Shown here: piece by piece, positions 32,447 through 36,479 of the stretch
Layout: every line of letters begins with the position of its first letter
Position numbering within the stretch: position 1 is the stretch's first letter
Origin: Oscillospiraceae bacterium
Lineage (GTDB): Bacteria > Bacillota > Clostridia > Oscillospirales > CAG-272
Length of the DNA: 36,479 nt
Reading direction: 5' to 3'
Assembly (NCBI GenBank): GCA_015064695.1
Contig: SVRS01000024.1
Span: 1-36,479 of the forward strand
The notes under the pieces: generated by a model
Database searches by the model: none
Told to the model about the DNA's origin: nothing
What the model saw: the letters and a program-made list of their open reading frames with translations, nothing else
Program-made: the position numbers and the translations under genes

Positions 32447-34105
32447 ATGAACAAGTTGAACAAGCTGGCCGGCTTCGCCGGTGTGCAGGGCCCCGTGCTG
32501 ACCATCGTGATGGATGGCGTAGGCATCGCTCCCGACACCGCCGGTAATGCCGTCTCCCTCGCCTACACTCCTACTCTGGATCGCATCATGAAGGAGTACC
32601 CCATGGTGACTCTGAAGGCCCACGGCACCGCCGTCGGTCTGCCCTCCGACGACGATATGGGTAACTCCGAGGTGGGCCACAACGCCCTTGGTGCCGGTCA
32701 GGTCTTTGCACAGGGTGCCAAGCTGGTTACCCAGTCCATCGAGTCGGGCAAGATGTTCGCCTCCGAGACCTGGCAGACCCTCATCGGCGGCGTAAAGACC
32801 AATGCCTCCACTCTCCATTTCCTGGGCCTGTTCTCCGACGGTAACGTCCACTCCCACATCGATCACCTGAAGGCCATGCTGGTGCAGGCCAAGGCAGAGG
32901 GCGTGAGCCGTGTCCGCGTCCACATCCTCATCGACGGCCGCGACGTGGGCGAGACCTCCGCGCTGGAATATATCAATCCCTTCGAGGCCTTCATGGCTGA
33001 TCTCCGCGACGAGTCCTTCGACATCGCCATCGCTTCCGGCGGCGGCCGTATGAAGGTGACCATGGACCGCTATGAGGCTGATTGGTCCATGGTGGAGCGG
33101 GGCTGGAAAACTCACGTTCTGGGCGAGGGCCGTCAGTTCGCCTCTGCCGCTGAGGCCGTGGAGACCTACCGCGCCGAGTTGGGCGTCATCGACCAGGATC
33201 TGCCCCCCTTCGTTATCGCCAAGGACGGTGAGCCTGTGGGCACCATCAACGACGGCGACTCCGTGATCTTCTACAACTTCCGCGGCGACCGCGCCATCGA
33301 GATCTCCAAGACCTTCGATGCCGCCGAGGGCGAGTTCGACAAGTTCGACCGTGTCCGCGTGCCCAATGTCCTCTACGCCGGTATGCTGGAGTACGACGGC
33401 GACCTGCACATTCCTCACCGCTACCTGGTTAATCCCCCTGAGATCACCAACACCATGGGCGAGTTCCTGGCGAACACCGGTGTCAAGCAGTACGCCATCT
33501 CCGAGACCCAGAAGTACGGTCACGTCACCTATTTCTGGAACGGTAACAAGTCCGGTAAGTTCTCCGACGAGCTGGAGACCTACGTGGAGGTTCCCTCCGA
33601 CGTGGTGCCCTTCGAGCAGAGACCCTGGATGAAGTGCGCCGAGATCACCGACAAGCTCATCGAGGCTCTGGAGGCCGGCGAGTACACCTACTACCGCGTC
33701 AACTTCCCCAACGGCGACATGGTGGGTCACACCGGCTCCCTGTTGGCTACCCGTTGCTCCATGGAGGCTCTGGACCTCCAGTTGGCTCGTATCCTGGCAG
33801 TCGTTGACAAGCTGGGCGGCGTGGCGCTCATCACCGCCGACCACGGTAACGCCGACGAGATGTACGAGTGCGACAAGAAGGGTCAGCCCAAGGCAGGGAA
33901 GGACGGAAAGTTCAAGGCCAAGACCAGCCACACCCTGAACCCCGTTCCTTGCATCATCTACAACAATACCGCATCCAAGGACGCTTACACCGTCAAGGCA
34001 GATAACGGCCAGTTCGGTCTCTCCAACGTGGCCGCTACCATGGTCAACCTCATGGGCTACGAGGCTCCCGCTATGTGGGACGAGTCCATCATTGAGGTAA
34101 AGTAA
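32447..34105 (+). CDS. gpmI: 2,3-bisphosphoglycerate-independent phosphoglycerate mutase
   Basis: 552 residues. The enzyme interconverts 3- and 2-phosphoglycerate in glycolysis with two metal ions and a phosphoserine intermediate. The metal motif VMDGVGI (Asp23), the nucleophile Ser74 in DDMGNSEVGHNALGAGQ, the substrate-binding HILIDGRD and the C-terminal LITADHGNADEM are all present. In clostridial spore formers GpmI is also relevant to 3-PGA use in germination. The length is slightly above the ~510 typical, with an insertion in the C-terminal part near YECDKKGQPKAGKDGKF. AAAGGAA precedes the ATG. Strongly biased codons suggest high expression. It has its own promoter. Confidence 0.97.
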   Translation: MNKLNKLAGFAGVQGPVLTIVMDGVGIAPDTAGNAVSLAYTPTLDRIMKEYPMVTLKAHGTAVGLPSDDDMGNSEVGHNALGAGQVFAQGAKLVTQSIESGKMFASETWQTLIGGVKTNASTLHFLGLFSDGNVHSHIDHLKAMLVQAKAEGVSRVRVHILIDGRDVGETSALEYINPFEAFMADLRDESFDIAIASGGGRMKVTMDRYEADWSMVERGWKTHVLGEGRQFASAAEAVETYRAELGVIDQDLPPFVIAKDGEPVGTINDGDSVIFYNFRGDRAIEISKTFDAAEGEFDKFDRVRVPNVLYAGMLEYDGDLHIPHRYLVNPPEITNTMGEFLANTGVKQYAISETQKYGHVTYFWNGNKSGKFSDELETYVEVPSDVVPFEQRPWMKCAEITDKLIEALEAGEYTYYRVNFPNGDMVGHTGSLLATRCSMEALDLQLARILAVVDKLGGVALITADHGNADEMYECDKKGQPKAGKDGKFKAKTSHTLNPVPCIIYNNTASKDAYTVKADNGQFGLSNVAATMVNLMGYEAPAMWDESIIEVK

Positions 34106-34122
34106 TTTCCCATAAATCATTA

Positions 34123-34152
34123 CCGCCGCCTCTGTGTAAGCAGAGGCGGCGG
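34123..34152 (+). terminator. Stable hairpin after gpmI, weak terminator
   Basis: CCGCCGCCTCTG (34123-34134) pairs with CAGAGGCGGCGG (34141-34152). The tail GCTTGCTTCGG is poor in T, so termination may be partial. Confidence 0.6.
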
Positions 34153-34167
34153 GCTTGCTTCGGGGAC

Positions 34168-34196
34168 TTGACAAAGATGGGAAAGTATGGTATCCT
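34168..34196 (+). promoter_or_regulatory. Promoter for the coiled-coil gene
   Basis: TTGACA (34168-34173) and TATCCT (34191-34196, with a TGG extension) with a 17-base spacer. The -10 is weaker than the other promoters here. The leader would contain repeat copy D. Confidence 0.65.
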
Positions 34197-34221
34197 ATGG
34201 AAAAGAAATTGGAGCTTGCAA

Positions 34222-34285
34222 GGCTCTCGCCTGCACCCGCTTAAATCCCTTCTTGAAAGAAGGGTTTAAGAATCCCAAGAGCTTT
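34222..34285 (+). repeat. Dispersed hairpin repeat, copy D
   Basis: GGCTCTCGCCTGCACCCG is followed by CTTAAA-CCCTTCTT (34240-34254, one bulged T) pairing with AAGAAGGGTTTAAG, then the flank AATCCCAAGAGCTTT. The order and flank match copy A closely. It lies in the predicted 5' leader of the coiled-coil gene. Confidence 0.72.
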
Positions 34286-34365
34286 AAAAAGGATTATTTG
34301 ACAAAGCCCCTGGCCGTTAAACCGCAATTTGAAAATTTATCAATCCCCCGTAAAAGGAGACCGCT

Positions 34366-35385
34366 ATGACAAACAACGACTACACCTCTGCCCGCCCTGC
34401 GGATTTCAACTACGATGCCGCCCTCTCCGAGCTTCAGGAGAAGATTCGCCGCAAGGCCAAGGCCAAGAAGCTGGTGGCGTACTTTGAGGAGGAAACGACT
34501 CGCTTGAATTCCATTCTGGAGGACCGTAAAGCCGAATATGACACCGAGCAGGCCGACGTGGAGGCTCTGCAGAGCGCGACGCTGACGCTGTTGCTTTACA
34601 CGCTGATGGGGCTTAAGGAAGAAAAAATGCAAAAGGAGGAGGCGGAGGCTTTGGCGGCTCGGGCTGCCTACGAGACTGCAAAGGCGGAATTGGATCACGT
34701 GCTGAGCCGTCGGGTTGAGTTGAGGGCTGAGATCCGCGCTTTGGGCAACTGTGAGCGGGATTACGAGGAAATGCTGGCCGAGAAGAAGGCTTGGCTCGTG
34801 GCGAGGGAGGCCGCAGTTCATGCCGAGGTGCAGGCATTGGAGGCTGAGAAGACCGCCATTCTGCTGGATTCCAAGGAGCTGAAGGAGGCCATGGAGAGTG
34901 GGCAGTACGCACTCAGAGTGGCGAATTCCGTGATGGATGCGCTGACCAGGGCCGGCGAGTTAAGCGCGAAGGATACACGCACCTCCCGACGTGCGGGAAT
35001 GGTGGGCTCTGCCTTTTCCATTCGCGACGATGAGATCGATCATGAGAAGCGTAACACCCTCGTTCGCTTGGATAACTCGATCCAGACTTTGGGGCGTTAT
35101 CTTAAGGATTTCGCCGCCGAGCTGAAGGACGTGGCCCACGTGCCTATGGAGCAGCTTCCCGCCACACGCTTCAGTGATGGTTTGCTCTTCTTCGACCGTT
35201 GGACGGACGGACTCATTTCCGAGCTGCTGGTAGATGCCAAGCTGATGAAGATTCGCTCAAGGATGTACCCGCTGCTGGAGCAGCTGACACCCATCGTTCG
35301 AGGCTTGGAGGCGGAGTATGCCCGTAAGGAGGCCGCCTGTCGGGAAATTGACGAAAAGATCCGTACGATTGTGATGGCCAAATAA
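34366..35385 (+). CDS. Coiled-coil protein of unknown function
   Basis: 339 residues, mostly charged heptad-like helices (about 18-60, 85-190 and 290-335), with no signal peptide. A hydrophobic stretch within the first coiled coil (SATLTLLLYTLMGLKEEKMQ, about residues 69-88) could be a buried hairpin tip rather than a TM helix. A central segment (about 235-285, KRNTLVRLDNSIQTLGRYLK) looks globular. I do not recognise the family. AAAGGAG precedes the ATG. The gene has its own promoter and terminator and sits between gpmI and the amidase. A structural or bridging role is conceivable but unproven. Confidence 0.75.
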   Translation: MTNNDYTSARPADFNYDAALSELQEKIRRKAKAKKLVAYFEEETTRLNSILEDRKAEYDTEQADVEALQSATLTLLLYTLMGLKEEKMQKEEAEALAARAAYETAKAELDHVLSRRVELRAEIRALGNCERDYEEMLAEKKAWLVAREAAVHAEVQALEAEKTAILLDSKELKEAMESGQYALRVANSVMDALTRAGELSAKDTRTSRRAGMVGSAFSIRDDEIDHEKRNTLVRLDNSIQTLGRYLKDFAAELKDVAHVPMEQLPATRFSDGLLFFDRWTDGLISELLVDAKLMKIRSRMYPLLEQLTPIVRGLEAEYARKEAACREIDEKIRTIVMAK

Positions 35386-35391
35386 GCAGAT

Positions 35392-35425
35392 GCCCTCGGC
35401 AGGAAGAGCGTCGAGGGTATTTTTT
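35392..35425 (+). terminator. Rho-independent terminator after coiled-coil gene
   Basis: CCCTCG (35393-35398) pairs with CGAGGG (35412-35417) over 13 bases and is followed by a T run. Confidence 0.78.
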
Positions 35426-35471
35426 CGGTTTGCGAGACATATACTCCAGCAACAAGCCTTGGAGGTACGCC

Positions 35472-36242
35472 ATGCCCATCGTTCGCCGTTCCGGTATTCC
35501 CTACGTGATTCCCATGTTTCTTGCCTTTACTGTCTTACTCTGCGTGGTTGCGTGGTTGCTCATCGGCTTTCCCCTCGGAGGGGAGCGGTCGGTGTCGGTG
35601 GGCGCAGAAGAGGGTACGCCTGCGGAGCATCCGCCGATTGCTTGTGTGGTCATCGATGCCGGGCACGGAGGGGAGGACGGTGGAGCCGTCGGGGTGAACG
35701 GTGTCTTGGAGAAGGATTTAAACCTGTCGGTTTCATTCGCACTGAGGGATCTTTTGGAAGCGGCGGGGGTTCCCGTGGTCATGACTCGTACCGAGGATAA
35801 GCTGCTCTACGATCGGAACGTGGATTTTCAAGGGCGCAAAAAGGTGCTGGATTTGGAGGCGCGGCGAGTGATCGCGGAGGAAGTGGCGGCGGAGTGGGAA
35901 GGGAATTGCCTGTTCGTCAGTATCCATATGAACGCCTTTCCCCTGCCACAGTATAGCGGGATGCAGGTATGGTATGGCGCAGGGGATCCGCGATCGGCCG
36001 AGATCGCAGAGGCTCTTCAAAGTGCCTCTGTCCGCTTGATGCCGGAAAACCGTCGAAGAATCAAAGAGGCGGGGAGCAATATCTATCTGCTGGATCGTAT
36101 CCGAACCCCGGCGGTTTTGGTGGAGTGCGGCTTTCTGTCCAACCCCGACGAAGCGGCCAAATTGGCGGAGGAATCCTATCGGTATGCGCTGGCGTCCGTG
36201 ATCTATGGCGCCCTGGCCCCCTACGTCGGGGTCACGGAATAG
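35472..36242 (+). CDS. N-acetylmuramoyl-L-alanine amidase (Amidase_3, CwlD-like)
   Basis: 256 residues. An N-terminal signal anchor (about 10-33) precedes an Amidase_3 domain. The zinc ligands and catalytic Glu are all visible: His65 in IDAGHGGEDGGA, Glu80 in VLEKDLNL, His152 in VSIHMNAF and Glu218 in LVECGFLSN. The size, single anchor and absence of wall-binding repeats match CwlD, which removes peptide stems from spore cortex peptidoglycan to allow muramic-delta-lactam formation. A vegetative wall amidase is also possible. GGAGGT precedes the ATG at 35472. It is the third wall- or spore-related gene of this region after gpr and spoIIP. Confidence 0.88.
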   Translation: MPIVRRSGIPYVIPMFLAFTVLLCVVAWLLIGFPLGGERSVSVGAEEGTPAEHPPIACVVIDAGHGGEDGGAVGVNGVLEKDLNLSVSFALRDLLEAAGVPVVMTRTEDKLLYDRNVDFQGRKKVLDLEARRVIAEEVAAEWEGNCLFVSIHMNAFPLPQYSGMQVWYGAGDPRSAEIAEALQSASVRLMPENRRRIKEAGSNIYLLDRIRTPAVLVECGFLSNPDEAAKLAEESYRYALASVIYGALAPYVGVTE

Positions 36243-36297
36243 ACTTTGCCCGTCGTAGGGATGGCGCATCTTTTTTTGGAAATCCATTCGAAAGCCC

Positions 36298-36326
36298 TTG
36301 ACAAAGCTCTCAAAGTATGATATAAT
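36298..36326 (+). promoter_or_regulatory. Full-consensus sigma-A promoter before tRNA-like sequence
   Basis: TTGACA (36298-36303) and TATAAT (36321-36326) with a 17-base spacer. This is what is expected of a strongly expressed tRNA gene. Confidence 0.85.
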
Positions 36327-36351
36327 GATCAAGTCGCCTATGGGCGGCCTT

Positions 36352-36389
36352 CGAGGTGTAGCGCAGGTGGTAGCGCGCCAGTTTCGGGA
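36352..36389 (+). tRNA. 5' half of a tRNA-Pro(CGG)-like gene, 3' half missing
   Basis: An acceptor strand CGAGGTG, TA, D-arm GCGC-AGGTGGTA-GCGC, G26, anticodon 5' stem CCAGT and loop TTCGGGA (anticodon CGG) follow the bacterial tRNA-Pro layout exactly. After position 36389 the expected 3' stem, variable loop, T-arm and CACCTCG acceptor strand do not appear in the 90 bases that remain. The gene is either interrupted, truncated, or joined wrongly at the window edge. Confidence 0.55.
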
Positions 36390-36423
36390 CTCAATCACCA
36401 CGCTCGGCGTAGAATTTTCGAGA

Positions 36424-36463
36424 AGAGCCGAAAACCCTTGAAAACACTGACTTTTTCGGCTCT
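36424..36463 (+). repeat. Inverted repeat after the tRNA-like break
   Basis: AGAGCCGAAAA (36424-36434) pairs perfectly with TTTTCGGCTCT (36453-36463) over an 18-base loop. It has no T run, so it may be an element end or attachment-type repeat rather than a terminator. Confidence 0.5.
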
Positions 36464-36479
36464 CCCGAATGTCGAAAAA

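Noticed and set aside
32234..34174. A 646-codon open frame on the - strand opposite gpmI
   Set aside because: GpmI on the + strand has all catalytic motifs, a promoter and a ribosome site. The antisense frame has a Val/Gly/Leu-rich composition typical of a shadow.
36243..36297. Terminator after the amidase (GATG-GCG-CATC then seven T)
   Set aside because: The stem is only four base pairs. It may contribute but is too weak to call.

Overview
The window looks like chromosome from a spore-forming, Gram-positive member of the Clostridia, probably Oscillospiraceae-like. The evidence is strong AGGAGG ribosome sites, sigma-A promoters with a 17-bp spacer, a Firmicutes-type dgt-dnaG-rpoD gene order, lipoproteins with classic lipoboxes, zinc-type ribosomal protein L31, and sporulation or germination genes (gpr, spoIIP, a cwlD-like amidase and the start of a SpoVT-like regulator). 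GC content is moderate and coding density is high. No phage structural genes, transposase, CRISPR array or complete mobile element was seen.

Layout. 1-1.2 kb: a truncated SpoVT/AbrB-like gene (-), then a strong promoter, a possible 28-codon ORF and a nitroreductase. 1.4-4.4 kb: a membrane-anchored collagen-repeat protein with a trypsin fold that has lost two of its three catalytic residues, a two-TM protein and rpmE. 4.7-7.4 kb: hflX, a tandem hairpin array, then a Nudix hydrolase and a YigZ/IMPACT protein in an overlapping pair. 7.6-8.9 kb: an XRE-type membrane regulator (-). 9.4-13.4 kb: dgt-dnaG-rpoD. 13.8-16.9 kb: a large solute-binding lipoprotein and a HAD phosphatase. 17-18.9 kb: an SH3-domain lipoprotein (-) divergent from an unrecognised protein whose C-terminus resembles a decayed GHKL ATPase. 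18.9-26.2 kb: one long minus-strand train, MBL hydrolase-gltX-glnS-GH43 lipoprotein-DUF1294-UroD-like methyltransferase. 26.4-28.4 kb: an OppA-type lipoprotein (-). 28.8-36.2 kb: gpr, spoIIP, a LexA/CI-like S24 repressor, gpmI, a coiled-coil protein and a CwlD-like amidase, all on +. The last 130 bases begin like a tRNA-Pro gene but lose the tRNA after the anticodon loop.

How the genes relate. dgt-dnaG-rpoD is the macromolecular synthesis cluster. gpr, spoIIP and the amidase serve engulfment, cortex and germination. gltX and glnS charge Glu and Gln tRNAs. GH43 and the two solute-binding lipoproteins suggest saccharide and peptide scavenging, but no permease or ATPase is encoded nearby.

The most unusual signals are these: the collagen-like pseudoprotease; a five-hairpin array with four identical ATTTCAC spacers; a dispersed hairpin repeat in four copies, one of which lies directly before a glnS start that lacks a Shine-Dalgarno site; a SpoIIP with Arg in place of a conserved active-site His; and gene breaks close to both window edges.
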